A program made the translations under genes and the position numbers. A stretch of DNA of 64,000 nt, taken from contig NC_092670.1 of NCBI RefSeq assembly GCF_964355755.1, forward strand, positions 9,361,201 to 9,425,200. Reading direction: 5' to 3'. Shown one piece after another: positions 11,701 through 22,855 of this stretch (position 1 is its first letter; every line of letters starts with the position of its first letter). The notes beneath the pieces were generated by a model. That model saw only the letters and a program-made list of their open reading frames with translations, did no database searches and had not been told where the DNA came from. The DNA is from Antedon mediterranea. Lineage: Eukaryota; Echinodermata; Crinoidea; Comatulida; Antedonidae.

Positions 11701-14695
11701 ACATGCGCATGGTTCAGCAGTGAGACCGGGCAAGTTCGTTCGTTTATGATCGCCGAGCATGGTACAATAATTACACGTCCCTGGGATAACTTCAGGTTGC
11801 TGAACTTCAGTTAACCCATAAACACGTGTCTGTTCTTGCCGGCCATGCACTACATGCTTGCCGCACAGTTGTGAAACAAAAAATCCGGAATTCACGAATA
11901 CGCTCAAAAACTCTCGCGCAAAAGAACACGAACATTATATCGAGCAACAAGTAGTAAGGTCTAGGCTAATAATTTATCTACAGTATTTGATTGGGGATAA
12001 TAGGCCTAAATAAGGAAGCGCCAGTTTTTGTGGAATTCAGATTTTGGGGCATCTATCTAAGCCTTGGCTAGGCCTAGTGGTCGTAGTGTCTACAAGGCTA
12101 GGCCTAAGCCTGACGCGATCTATTGCTATTCATTTCGTAAGCGTTTTTTTGTTTTCGCGAATAATAACGGCGACTCCCCGGTGGTACAAGGTTAGGCCTA
12201 GACCTGACGCAATTTGTTGTTATTTATTTTCATAATTCTTTATGTTTCGCTAAAATAACGACAAACCCCCCCCCCCCCCCCCCCGGGATGAACACCGGGG
12301 TTATTTTAGCGACCGGCACTCCAAAAAGCTGGTGACATCCCTGATATTGTTTGTCACATCAAGTTTGATAGTCTACCTAGAGCTTAAAACGTGGGTCCCA
12401 AAAGTGGTCTTTAATTGGAGGGAGACCTATCTGGTAAAATGATGCTGTTGACTACTTCTCGATTATACCATAAATCTTCTAATTGTAACCCTGGGTTATT
12501 ATTCTTTGATTGTTTTTTAGGGAGGGTTACTATTAGAAGAAGGGTTACTATTAGAGTAGTGGGTTACTATTACTAATTTTGAAAATAGTAACCCACCCCA
12601 ACATTTCCAGTCAGCAAATCATAGCAACATTATAAAACAGTACGAATAAACAAATTTGTTTGAACTTTATTTTATAAACTCAAAAACACTCAACCCTCCC
12701 CCACTCCCAAGATCAACATGCATTGTCTCCTTATTTTCAAATACGGCTGCATCATAAACGACCAGTCTTCATAATGTCATTTTGCCAATAGTTTTTTGAC
12801 TCTATTATTAACCCCCATGGGTTACTATTAGAGTAGTGGGTTATTATTATAGATTGGCTTATAAGGTGGGTTACTATTAGAAGGGTGGTTACTAATAGAG
12901 TGTGGGTTACTATTAGAGTGTGGGTTACTATTAGAGTGTGGGTTGTTATTAGATTTACGGTATCATCGATTTGTCAATGTTTTATTTATAGATGCTCATA
13001 CTTCTAATGATGGACATCAAAATGACGAGCAGATACTTAGCACGTCTAAAAGTCAGCCATCAGGTTTAATACAAGATGAAAAAGAAGTCTCAAAAAGGAA
13101 TGAAATATCATCTGATAGTCAAATTTACACTAAAGATAAACAAACATATGACAGTTTTCCTCCAGCGTTGCCAGATCCACCAAAGCAACTACCATTTGAA
13201 AAATGGAAACGTTCAAAATATGATGGCGATCAACCACCATTACCAAGTGCTCACTCTACGCTACCCCCTCAGTTCAATCCATATCCTGCAGGGTATAGAC
13301 ACCCTGGCCCACCACAATCGCGTTGGCCTAGACTTAGAAAAAAAACGCAATACACTGATGACTATTATCGGCCTTCAGGCCAATTTAAAGAGCATTTACA
13401 AGAAGAGGCTAGGCATCCAAAGCTATCAAAAGAGGTAAATCTCATTAAATCATGTCTCAATTTAGAACAATACAGGGATTATTGTCCATCTCAAAGGCCT
13501 AGGCACCGAGAACAATTTGACTTTAGGCATCACAAACCACCAAGGCAATTTCAAAATAGCATGCATACTGTTGCATCAATTTCTGATTCCCAACATGTAA
13601 ACACAAAGAAGAATCAAGATGGTATAAAGTTTGTCCCACCAAGTGTAACAAGAAAACGTACATCATCTCAAGCTAATTTAAATACTACACCAAATGAGTG
13701 CGAGAAGAGAGTATACGAAGGGCAAATGACGTCACCCTCAAAACCAGGAATTACGTTATACAGACAAGGCAATAATTCAGTTGAGTATGAACAGCCACCA
13801 GGGCCAAAACAGATATCCACGGAAAGCTGCTCATTTAGAAGGACAGTTGAAAGTATTAGAAGTAAAATGAAAATGGTAAGTTCACAGTGGCGCAACAGCT
13901 ATGAGTGCTCACTGGCTAAATCCAGTGGCCTCGGAGCTTATGGTGGTCCCTGAGCAGTGCCCAGAGGAAAAAACAGGCATTAAAATATGTCTAAGGCTAA
14001 AAACGGCCAAGGCCCCTCCAGTGTTGGAGGGCCATTGTAGTCCAGGGGCTTCAGGTCTCTGCGTTACACCACTGTCATTTTGTAAATACAGTAGAACCAA
14101 CCCTCTTAGGACACGCCTATTAAGAGGACACCTTCGAAGGGCAAAACAATGGCCAACCCTATTAAGGGGACACCTTCGAAGGGCAAAAAAATGGCCAACC
14201 CTATTAAGGGGACACCTTCTAAGGGCAAAACAATGGCCAACCCTATTAAGGGGACACCTTCGAAAGGCAAAAAAATGGCCAACCCTATTAAGGGGACACC
14301 TTCTAAGGGCAAAACAATGGCCAACCCTATTAAGGGGACACCTCGAAGGGCAAAACAATGGCCAATCCTATTAAGGGGACACCTTTGAAGGGCAAAACAA
14401 TGGCCAACCCTATTAAGGGGATTCTATTTTATCAAGTAAATTCAAATAAATTTATTTGCCAATATCTAGATATTACGATACTAATATTCAGTCACAAGTG
14501 GTTCTTGATTTAAAGAGTTAAACTATGACCTCTTGTCAATTCAATGCTTGAAAACCTTTTTAGATTTTTATACTTTCAAAATATCATTTTTACAGATTTC
14601 TTTATTTTCTTTGGTAGGTTTCAAAAGTACCACACTTACCTGAAGCATCAACAGTGCCACCAGCTATTTCAAGTACAGAACGAATACGCATTTGA
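8707..14695 (+). CDS. RBM48: RNA-binding protein 48 (RBM48), five exons, complete
   Basis: RBM48 is an RRM protein that works with ARMC7 in the minor (U12-type) spliceosome. Exons read from splice sites: 8707-8799, 9734-9924, 10210-10364, 12992-13875, 14618-14695. The join is 1401 nt, 466 residues plus TGA, with consistent phases. Residues 1-31 carry the PKYREGNRDRAVK stretch typical of the family. The RRM spans about 32-110 with RNP2-like YLLIQGVP and RNP1-like KVYWIKYQ, followed by AKRKLDDQSFYGG and LHVCYAPEYETV. Exon 4 encodes a long polar, proline/arginine-rich, probably disordered region. The last exon ends in RIRI, close to the RRRI end of vertebrate RBM48. Exon 3 is entered at the AG at 10208-10209; an AG about 25 bases upstream would break the frame. 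All introns are GT-AG and are heavily loaded with repeats. Confidence 0.93.
8894..9130. repeat. CTAG/AGGCCT-rich low-complexity tract in RBM48 intron 1
   Basis: TAGGCCTA, CTAGGCCTAG and GCTAGCTAGG words overlap almost continuously. The words are self-complementary, so many short pairings are possible. The same words recur at 31560-31960 and across the window at lower density. No gene is seen in it. Confidence 0.75.
9219..9510 (+). mobile_element. tRNA-derived SINE in RBM48 intron 1
   Basis: A Pol III A box (TGGCCGAGCGG, about 9225-9235) and a B-box-like GGTTCGGGGCT (about 9279-9289) sit about 45 bp apart, as in a tRNA. The head resembles Ser/Leu-type tRNAs (GTGGCCGAGCGGTTAAG). A conserved-looking body follows (GATAAGGACTATAAACTG, GTGCACTTTAAAGAACC, GAGTAGGGGGTTACCCTGG) and an A-rich tail with ATAAACAAAC. 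I associate this kind of body with invertebrate SINEs. It is not a functional tRNA gene because the acceptor stem does not pair cleanly. Confidence 0.75.
10136..10166. repeat. poly-C / CCCA tract in RBM48 intron 2
   Basis: A run of C with interspersed A lies about 40 bases upstream of the RBM48 exon 3 acceptor. It may serve as part of a pyrimidine-rich stretch, but it is also a sequence-length-variable homopolymer. Confidence 0.7.
10385..10540 (-). repeat. interspersed repeat copy (inverted partner at 55195-55345)
   Basis: The reverse complement of this stretch matches 55195-55345. Shared blocks include ATCCAAAGGCAAATTACTGA, CAATGCTGTGGGTATCAGTGGC and CAATGGAGATACAAA in the orientation seen here. 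It lies in RBM48 intron 3. No coding capacity is seen, so it is a fragment of an unidentified dispersed element. Confidence 0.75.
11038..12385. mobile_element. palindromic MITE, split by a 1.2-kb insertion
   Basis: The left end CTCTGTCTACACTATCAAAC (from about 11042) and right end GTTTGATAGTCTACCTAGAG (to about 12384) are inverted copies. Inner parts (GATGTGCCCATATATGG and its inverse) match another member at 60893-61036 and fragments at 1795-1860 and 57575-57625. Without the insertion the element would be about 145 bp. It lies in RBM48 intron 3. Confidence 0.8.
11142..12343. mobile_element. non-autonomous hAT-like element nested in the MITE
   Basis: It starts CAGGGATGTCACCA and ends with the inverted sequence TGGTGACATCCCTG; such CAGGG ends are typical of hAT elements. 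The 1.2-kb interior has no transposase frame. It includes CGACCAGC-rich ends, a poly-C run (about 12267-12285) and a small stem formed by CGCTAAAATAAC and GTTATTTTAGCG around that run. A clean 8-bp target duplication is not seen, so class assignment rests on the ends alone. Confidence 0.65.
12480..12960. repeat. GGGTTACTATTAGAGTGT minisatellite next to RBM48 exon 4
   Basis: About a dozen degenerate copies of an 18-19 bp unit, GGGTTACTATTAGAGTGT, lie in two blocks (12485-12600 and 12815-12955). One inverted copy, AATAGTAACCCACCC, lies near 12583. The array ends only about 35 bp before the exon 4 acceptor at 12990-12991. The GGGTTA core looks telomere-like, but the unit length and the ATTAG spacer do not fit a telomere repeat. 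Confidence 0.8.
13885..14074. mobile_element. short hAT-like MITE in RBM48 intron 4
   Basis: It starts CAGTGGCGCAAC and ends GTTACACCACTG, near-perfect inverted ends of a type common in non-autonomous hAT elements. It is 190 bp long and non-coding, and begins 9 bp after the exon 4 splice donor. An 8-bp target duplication is not evident, so the call is tentative. Confidence 0.5.
14103..14421. repeat. 42-bp minisatellite in RBM48 intron 4
   Basis: About 7.5 copies of a 42-bp unit built around GGGGACACCTTCGAAGGGC and AATGGCCAACCCTATTAA. Because 42 is a multiple of three, the array is open in several frames on both strands; these are artefacts of the repeat. Units alternate between CAATGG and AAATGG variants, which suggests a two-unit higher-order duplication. 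It ends about 200 bp before the last RBM48 exon. Confidence 0.9.
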
Positions 14696-14944
14696 CATAC
14701 GTACAATATTCTCAACAATTTATGTTTATCCTTTTTTTTTATGGATTTAATATATCAATCGATCTGTATTTTACAAAATAGATTAAAAAACATTAAAAAA
14801 TTATTTCTACGTGTACTGTACATGTATTTCTATACAGCATGTCGAAAAATTAAAATGAAATTGCATGGAAATTGATTTTTTTTTAATTTAAAAAAATCCA
14901 TCTACAATTATTTATTAAATAGTACATATTATATATTTAGATTT
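14696..14944. other. 3' flank of RBM48
   Basis: AT-rich sequence after the RBM48 stop codon that should hold the 3' UTR. No canonical AATAAA at an obvious position was singled out; several A/T-rich candidates exist. Confidence 0.4.
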
Positions 14945-16787
14945 ATTTATTTTTTGACATAACTAGTTACTATAGCTCTATAAGATGATAACACAATATT
15001 TGTGCATATATGACAATATTATCGCATAATTATTGAATTTTAAAAAGTGTATATTTTGACCATTTTTCGAAAAAGGCCAAATTTCGACCCTTTAGTTTTT
15101 GACATAACTAGTTACTATAGCTCTATAAGATGATGATAACACAATATATGCGCATATATGGCAATATTATCGCATAATTATTGAATTTTAAAAAGTAGAT
15201 ATCTTGGCCATTTTTCGAAAATATCCCTTATGTACAGGGAAATTTTATAAAAATAGCCAATTTTCGACCATTTTATTTTTTGACATAAATGTTTACTATT
15301 GCATAATAAACATGCGCAGAGTCGAATAATGGGTTCTGCGCATGTTTATTATGCTTTAGTAACCATTCATGTCAAAAAATAAAAGTGTCGAAAATTGGCT
15401 ATTTTTCGAAAATTTCCCTGTAACTATAGGACAGGGATTTTTTCCAAAAATTGCCAACTTTCGCATAATAAACATGCGCAGAGTCGAATAATGGGTTCTG
15501 CGCTTGTCAATTATGCTATACTAACAAGTTATTTGGCGATTTTTTTACAAAATCCCTTTTATTTTTTGACATAAATGGTTACTATAGCATAATAAACATG
15601 CGCAGAGTCCAATAATGGGTTCTGCGCATGTCAATTATGATATAGTAACCAGTTATATCAAAAAATAAAATGGTCGAAATTTGGCCATTTTTGGAAAAAA
15701 TCACTGTACTATATTACAGGGAAATTTTCGATAAAGAGCCAATTTTCGACCCTTTTATTTTTGACATAAATGATTACTATAGCATAATAAACATGCGCAG
15801 AGTCGAATGATGGGTTCTGCGCATGTCAATTATGCTATAGTAACCTGTTATGTCAGATAATAAAATGTTCGAAAATTATTTTTAGACATAAATGCTTACT
15901 ATCACATAATAAACATGCGCAGAGTCGAATAATGGGTTCTGCGCATGTCAATTATGCTATAGTAACCAGTTATGTCAGATAATATATGCGCAGAGTCGAA
16001 TAATGGGTTCTGCAGATGTCAATTATGCTATAGTAACCAGTTATGTCAAAAAATAAAATTGTCGAAAATTATTTTTAAACATAAATGTTTACTATTGCAT
16101 AATAAACATGCGCAGAGTCCAATAATGGGTTCTGCGCATGTCAATTATGATATAGTAACCAGTTATATCAAAAAATAAAATGGTCGAAATTTGGCCATTT
16201 TTGGAAAAAATCACTGTACTATATTACAGGGAAATTTTCGAAAAAGAGCCAATTTTCGACCCTTTTATTTTTGACATAAATGATTACTATAGCATAATAA
16301 ACATGCGCAGAGTCGAATGATGGGTTCTGTGCATGTCAATTATGCTATAGTAACCAGTTATGTCAGAAAATAAAATAGTCGAAAATTATTTTTAGACATA
16401 AATGTTTACTATCGCATAATAAACATGCGCAGAGTCGAATAATGGGTTCTGCGCATGTCAATTATGATATAGTAACCAGTTATATCAAAAAATAAAATGG
16501 TCGAAATGTGGCCATTTTTGGAAAAAAATCCCTGTACTGTAGTACAGGGAAATTTTCGAAAAAGAGCCAATTTTCGACCCTTTTATTTGTTGACATAAAT
16601 GATTACTATAGCATAATAAACATGCGCAGAGTCGAATGATGGGTTCTGCGCATGTCAATTATGCTATAGTAACCAGTTATGTCAGAAAATAAAATAGTCG
16701 AAAATTATTTTTAGACATAAATGTTTACTATCGCATAATAAACATGCGCAGAGTCGAATAATGGGTTCTGTGCATGTAGGGTACAAC
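14945..16787. repeat. palindromic satellite, array 1 (about 11 hairpin units)
   Basis: Each unit carries two arms that are inverted copies, ACATAAATGGTTACTATAGC ... ACATGCGCAGA and TCTGCGCATGT ... GCTATAGTAACCAGTTATGT, around a short centre (GTCGAATAATGGG). Some units are joined by a second palindrome, with TGGTCGAAATTTGGCC, AATCCCTGTAC and GTACAGGGAAATTTTCGA. The first part (14945-15240) is a more diverged version with CTCTATAAGATGATAAC. The array ends abruptly where the duplicated gene segment begins. Confidence 0.9.
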
Positions 16788-18011
16788 TCAATCTTCTCAC
16801 TCGAAACGGTAAAGAACGCAAAAATAAATGGACAAGAAATGGACAGAGCCATGTGGGGTCATTAAAACTGAATTGGACTGGGTCATTAGATAATGAGGAA
16901 ACTAGACAATTGGCCAATGGGACCCAAGAATCTAGGAGGTTGTTTTGAATACCGGCATACTAAAAACTGTCAATTTTAGGGGTTTATCACATGATCGATG
17001 TATTAAATGAATAAAAATATTAAATAATAGAATAATAAGACTTAAATTTTTTGTTAAAAGTTGAGAAAGTCGACATTTTTTTCATCCAATTTTCGAAAAA
17101 TCCTTGTACTACAGTACATGAATTTTGTTTTTTAAAACACGGTAAATTCGACTACAATATGTATGTTGTATTAATCGTTAGTTCTTTTAATATGACGAGA
17201 CGTTTTTTGTTGTGTTTTTAGGGTGTGAACAATTGTCAATCAAAATTGTATATATATGTTAAATACTATGTAACTATTTAAAAAACCCACCCTGACTTCT
17301 GATTGGCCAACCATATTCCAAGTAGTTTGTCAGTCAGCCTTTTTCAAAAATGTAGACAAAATTACCGTTAGCTTTGTCTGGGGCTTTTTTTCTAGGCCAC
17401 ATGGTATCATAGGATATGTGTAACTGTAAGAGGAGTAACTGAAGGTTACTGGATAATAACCTCTATAGTATGAGTTATTATCAAAATATATTATTAGAAT
17501 TGGTGGAATGAATTATTTGATTCACATCAAAATGAATTGTAGTGGAATTGCTCTTGAAATAAATATAAAATAGTTGAGAATTTACACTACTAAGGAAATA
17601 GTCTTGACAAGAATATAGAATTCACCATTTAATGTACACTCAACTGCAAAAGTTTCCCCCTCTGCTTTTTTTGTAAGGGCTTGGGACCTTCAAATACAAA
17701 GTGCAATGAATGATATAATGTAAATTATAATGTAATAATTAAAACTGAATGTAATTTATAAAAATTACAAAATAATTTACAACATTAATCATTGCTCTTT
17801 GGATTTGGCAGCATTAAAAACTTTTTTTTTTTATTATTATTATTAACTTTACTGCACATTCAGAATACCATTAGATATGGTGGCCCAATGGCCAAATTGC
17901 ATAAAATACAAATATTTTGTAAAGAGTGAATATAAAATCACAGAACAAATAAAAATTGAAGATATACGAAACAGTATAAAAACTATCCATGGCTACAACA
18001 ATCATTTGGAA
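16788..18011. other. 3' flank of gene copy A
   Basis: No gene is seen. It contains sequence shared by all three gene copies, such as GTAAGGGCTTGGGACCTTC near 17675 and GGCAGCATTAAAAACTTTT near 17807. The same blocks lie downstream of copies B and C, so they belong to the ancestral gene unit. Confidence 0.6.
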
Positions 18012-21000
18012 TCATTCTTTTTGCTGCTTTTTTTTCCTCTCTTGACGAAGGCGACGGATGGCAACCATAGCCGATTTCCATTCTTTAAAAGTCACATCAG
18101 ATGTTGCAGCACAATACCAATTTCCATAGTACTGAGTGTGGTTCTTATTTAATCTTGGTTGCTTACACTTTGAGCACACAATCGCAGACGTTCTTGGTTT
18201 GTATATTTTGATCGGTTTCCCTTCCGATATGTCTTTAGCCACTCGTTTTCTGTACAAGAGGGTAGTTCTAGGAATACGAGTACTGCTAGCCTCAGGGACT
18301 GATGGTGGTGGTCTGTTTCTTAGAGTCGCTAGGCCGGAAGTGTTTTTCGGTAGGACAAATGTGAAAGATGGAGCGCTTGTATGAACGTTTAGCACCGCTG
18401 GCTTGGTTAAAGGTTCAAGTAGGGTTTTATCAGAGACAAGTTTGGGTATTGTTGCCGAGATGCCAGATTCCAACACTTGCCGCTCTTGCTTCTTTGACGT
18501 TCTGTTGTACCTGTTGAAAATAAATCAAACACAGTATTTAAAAACTTTAATGTATTTACTGTAGCGTAAAATAACAATCAATAACAAGTAAAAACTCACC
18601 ACTGGATGAGTGTCGTACGATTTATCTCCATCAACTGAAGCTTAGCAAACAACATCAGGTGTCCATTCGATAGCACTTTCCGACGAATGTTCTTGTAGCC
18701 TTTGGTAATGAGCGGCCAGCGCTGGAAACGTTTACCTTCGATAGATACGGTAGATGGATACGCTTCACATAGTTTTGTAATAATGCACTCCATATATCGA
18801 TTGCAGTCCGGCCACTGAGCTGGCCCGGTGTTCTGACCTAAGAAGCATCTTTTAAAAAAAAAACCAAAGAAACAAGTTAGATTTAAGACACATAATGCAA
18901 CAAAGTAAAAAAACGCTGGAAACTGCCTTACCGTCGAGTGCTTTCGACACCAGGTATTACGGAAGTAGTTTTACTTTTCTTGAACCTGCCTTTCGTCAGG
19001 TAATCTTGATGCCGTGCTTTGCGCTTAATGGTTTTGTCATAAGCATCCAGGTTGTTCCACAACTTTGCGACATGTTCAGCATGACTTTGACTTATCACTC
19101 CACTGTCTTCCTTAAACTGCATAAGGTAGTCTGCCAGGGCTTCAACTTTGGCGTAGCCTGGAATGTTGTCCGGTCCAGTGGAATCCTCAAGTTCCTAAAT
19201 TGTAAAATATGAAAACAAAATATATAATCAGACTCGTGCATTGTATTTCAAAACAGAAACAAAATTTGTGAGGTAGAAGCTAATGATACAAATTTAACTC
19301 ACTGTGTCAAAAAGGGCTGCTTTTCCTTCACCATCATCATCATTATCGTCACATGAAGGCAAGGGCTCCAGCTGGGGTGGTGAGGGTTCTTTAGCATTTC
19401 GAGGTTTAAAACAACGCTTAGGTGGTTTGTAGTCTGGTTGAGTCTTGTCATCATACCCTTCATCAACATCAAAAGTGTAAATTTCTTCATCAAAGTCTTC
19501 ATCATAAATGGTATCTGTTTTGACAGGAAATTGAGTTTCGAGCACTTTGTTCGACTGGTTGTACAGGTACTCCACTCCGATGAGTTCTCCAGTGTACTTG
19601 TTTGGAATGATAAAACTTTTGTACACTTTTTTGCCAATCACTTGCTCTGCCAGTATGTTGAGAGCATGCTGATGCAGTCCACTATATGTACTGGAGATGG
19701 GTCCTCCAGACTGGGTAGCGGCTAGTGCACGGTTTGCATTCCATCGAACAAGTCCATCCATCAGGTAAGCTTGGAAATGTAAGTCGCTAGCACGCTCACC
19801 TGAGAAAAAAATAAAACATCCATAATAATGAAATAATACAAAAATCTGTAGATCGGTTTGAAGATTTGGTAGATACCAAATAAAAAGTAATACTGTACCT
19901 GGAATAAACCTGTTAAGGTGAAGATGAAACGATTCCAAAGAAGTGGAGCCTCTTGCGCAACGATATACTGGCAAGGTAACTCCACCCTTAAGCATCTCAC
20001 TGGTTTTTGTGTAGAGCGGGATGCCTTCTGGATCCTGGATGCAGGCGATGTGTCGCTCTTGTGAGCTCCAGATATCCCAGGTCTGTTCAGAGTCTAAGAG
20101 TGGGACGCCCATTGTGTCACGGCCTTCTTCACCATCGAGGGAAGTCAGCAGCTCTCGGATTAGGTTGGCAGTCTCGCGAGTCCCTCGTGTTGTCCTGCGA
20201 CAATGTAAAGCATACTCCTTCTTGCTGATGTTTTTCAATATGATGTCGTCTGTTGGGTTGGAATGCTTCTTGCTTGCAATGAGCTGTTCACGCTTGGCGA
20301 GCTTCAGACGTTCAACATCGTCAGCGCTCCACTCAAAAATGCAAGCGGAAAGACGTTTGAGAAATATCGGATACAACTGATGTGATTCTGTTGAACAAGC
20401 TGCAGCAATTCTCCTCATGAAGTGCCAGATGTCCAGACGAATTTTCATGTCAGGCCAGGCGCTGAACATCTTCCTTATGCTTGAATGACCGCAGCAGTCA
20501 CGGTCGACGTAGAGAATCTCGGGAGGAGGTACGCCTGCCAAAGCATATCGGTTAATGATGCCGTTTGTCATGTTGTTTAAGCCACATCCTTCTGCAGCAG
20601 TCAGGACTGTAATGAGCACCTGGCCGTACTCATTTCCGACGTTTGTTGCCCACACTCCTGTTCCACATGCACGACCGGCTAGCTTCCTTACAATCTGCAA
20701 AAAAACCCAAACAAATTTATTAGGAAGAAAGCTTCCCCACAATCTGCAAAAAAAAAAAAATTCAAATAATTAAAAGTAAATTGCAGAAATAGTATTGTTT
20801 ATAAATTATTTACCCTTTTGGTCGAGTCAATCTTCAACACTCTTCCGAACGTCGATGTGATAGAAGCCTTGAGTTCGTCGATTCTTCCCATTACTTCGTT
20901 GCAGTAGATGGTAAGGAACCATTGGACAGAGGGAACAGGAATCATTTTAGACACCTCATCAAATTTAGAAGCAGCAATGACATAATCATCACGAGAACCA

Positions 21001-21082
21001 CAGAACTTCTTGCAATTTTCTAAGTAGAGAGCCACTCTCTCATTCCACCGCCTTGTGTGTTGTTCTAAGACTTGTTGGCGAA
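18012..21082 (-). pseudogene. transposase-like gene copy A, 5'-truncated
   Basis: The 3' part of the gene family described at copy C. Exons, 5' to 3' on the minus strand: part of exon 5 (20814-21082), exon 6 (19899-20694), 7 (19303-19799), 8 (18932-19194), 9 (18600-18848), 10 (18012-18510). Phases agree with B and C, and no stop interrupts the remaining exons. The DDE-like core is incomplete only on its 5' side: KIDSTKR, YVDRDCC and TSLESFHLHLNRF are all present, but the N-terminal Cys-rich domain is gone. Relative to B and C it lacks 11 residues in exon 10 (between LRNRP and PPSVP) and one aspartate in exon 7. With no promoter or first exons it is probably not expressed as a full protein. 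Confidence 0.85.
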
Positions 21083-21199
21083 TTCATTTCAGTCTTACAT
21101 AGTAATGTGAAAATACAAAGTGTTGTACATTTCGGAGTAAAAATCTAAATATTGCTATCGTAGATGAAAAACTTGTTTCCTGATGCACTGTATGTGACT

Positions 21200-21607
21200 C
21201 ATCTGTATACAAAGAAAAGAAAACATTGAAAAATTTACGGTAAAAGGCTGGCAGCAGTTTTGCCAAGGAAAAACCGTAAAATACATGGTTATTTTTGGAA
21301 AACCGTAAATTCTTTAACAGTTCACTGTAATTTAATTTACGGGAAACTGTTTTAATACAGTCTACTGTAAATTATTTTAAATTTCAATGTAATTTTGTTT
21401 ACAAAATCCTGTAAATTGAAAATTTTTTTTACAGTATATTGTAGAACAAAATACAATTAACCGTAAAATAAATTACAAACAAATGTTAGTTTTGCGGTTT
21501 TTGACCGTTACACAATTTACAGTTTAACCGTAAATTTTACGGGTTTTCCTTGGCAAAACTGCTGCCAGCTTTTTACCGTAAATTTAACAATTTTTTTTTA
21601 CAGTGTA
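21200..21607. mobile_element. palindromic MITE at the truncation point of copy A
   Basis: Arms of about 50 bp, left 21231-21281 (AAATTTACGGTAAAAGGCTGG, GCAGTTTTGCCAAGG) and right about 21531-21585 (inverse), enclose an interior rich in ACCGTAAA and TTTACGG. The right end is TTTACAGTGTAA. It is non-coding. It lies about 120 bp beyond the break that truncates gene copy A. Confidence 0.8.
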
Positions 21608-22224
21608 AGCGTCCAAATCTTCAAGCGGTAAACAACTGCGTACGAAGTCTGCAGTGAAATTACTGTAGCGTGAAAGCTGCGAACACTGCAGTTTGTGCAC
21701 TGAATTAAACTGTATAGTGTACCTCTTATTAAGCTAGGGATTATCATACAGTTTACTAAATATTTAGGGCTAATCATTGGTTGCGGTGTTAAAATTCCTG
21801 GAAACATTTGTGTGAACAAAACTAGATCGAATTGCTGTCATGAGTACTGATTTGTTGGGCCGTGATTTCAGACGCCTAAGTTATCTATCTAGACTTATTT
21901 TTTCGAATAAATGTACGTACCTATCAGATACACTTGTCTTGTGTCGTATAACAAATAAATACTGTAATAGTTACTGAAGTTACTATTACAACCTCGTCAA
22001 TAAAAAAACAAATATGTACTGTATATGTTTATTCACCTATTTTTGAAAACGCATACTATAAAGTTTCCTTTGTCTATAAAATGACGTAATCATCATAATG
22101 CACATTGTTTACAGGAGTAATTAAAAACCAAATTGTAGTTGGAGAAAAGAAACTACGAAGCATGTTTATGTTATGTTGTGTGCCGTTATGTTTTCACCAT
22201 TGACAGCCATTGGAGTAGAGCTGT
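21608..22224. other. gene-free spacer
   Basis: No protein or RNA gene was recognised. Ordinary AT-rich sequence between the MITE and the tRNA-like fragment. Confidence 0.5.
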
Positions 22225-22285
22225 ATCATAGAGGTTGGTGTTTGCCTTCCAATCCTAAGGTCCGTGGTTCAATCCTGATTTAGTG
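22225..22285 (+). repeat. tRNA-like SINE fragment
   Basis: CCTTCCAATCCTAAGGTCC followed by a B-box match, GTGGTTCAATCC, resembles the 3' half of a tRNA. The A-box side is degenerate and no tRNA acceptor stem closes. Best read as a fragment of a tRNA-derived SINE, not a working tRNA gene. Confidence 0.5.
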
Positions 22286-22289
22286 CCGC

Positions 22290-22855
22290 CATATCAGTGG
22301 TGGCGCCAGCGGGGGGGGAAAGCTGCCCCCCCCCCCCCCCCCCCCCCGTCGGGGAGTATTGGCCATATTTGTCGGGGAGAAAAATATGATCATTTCTTTT
22401 CTGGTAAAAAATAAAACCATATTAAGTGTACTACTATATATTTTAAGTAACTGCGGCATTCCATTTTTGACGTACGTACGATATACTGACAGCGAAGTAA
22501 ACAGTATGACGTGGTACGCATTTGTCTGGCGGTGTCTCTTTGTACGAATCTTTCATGGCTCACTGCGGTATACGCGTCGACATATCTGGGCTGTATCATA
22601 TTACATCCAGGGACCAAAATGTTTATTTTTCAGATTCCAGGCGAAAATCGAAAATTCATTTGCAACTACGCATCGACGTACGTTCATACAGGGATAAAGG
22701 TACTAGTTATGTTCTCACGGTTGAGTTTACGAATTGTTTCAATTTACCAATTACCCTTGGTGTACCGCGTATATATGTTCGCTGTCGATTAAAGGCGTTT
22801 GGGTGGGGGTTCGATTGGGAAAAGGAAGCGGTTGGCCCGAACCATAAAACAGGGT
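22290..22855. mobile_element. partial relative of the 1.8-kb hAT-like element
   Basis: It begins near CAGTGGTGGCGCCAGCGG with poly-G and poly-C runs. From about 22505 it matches the right part of the element at 24998-26824: TGTCTGGCGGTGTC, CAGGGACCAAA, TTTATTTTTCAG, CTCATACAGGGA-like and GCCCGAACCATAAA. The three 375-bp repeats of that element are absent. The ends are not clearly paired, so it is probably a diverged or truncated copy. Confidence 0.6.

Larger units (their letters stand above)
16787..21082. repeat. segmental duplication, copy A
   Basis: This segment matches 23214-29387 nearly base for base apart from a 1.8-kb insertion present only in the other copy. The left break is next to AGGGTACA(A/G)CTCAATC and abuts satellite array 1. 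The right break is after CTTGTTGGCG in exon 5 of the gene, where unrelated sequence starts. It carries the 3' half of the transposase-like gene and its 3' flank. Confidence 0.92.

Noticed and set aside
12480-12960. Interstitial telomere repeat
   Set aside because: The unit is 18-19 bp with an ACTATTAGAG spacer, not TTAGGG repeats.
13901-14374. Open frames of 149-157 codons on both strands
   Set aside because: They are translations of the 42-bp minisatellite and of a short MITE-like piece, with no protein-like composition.
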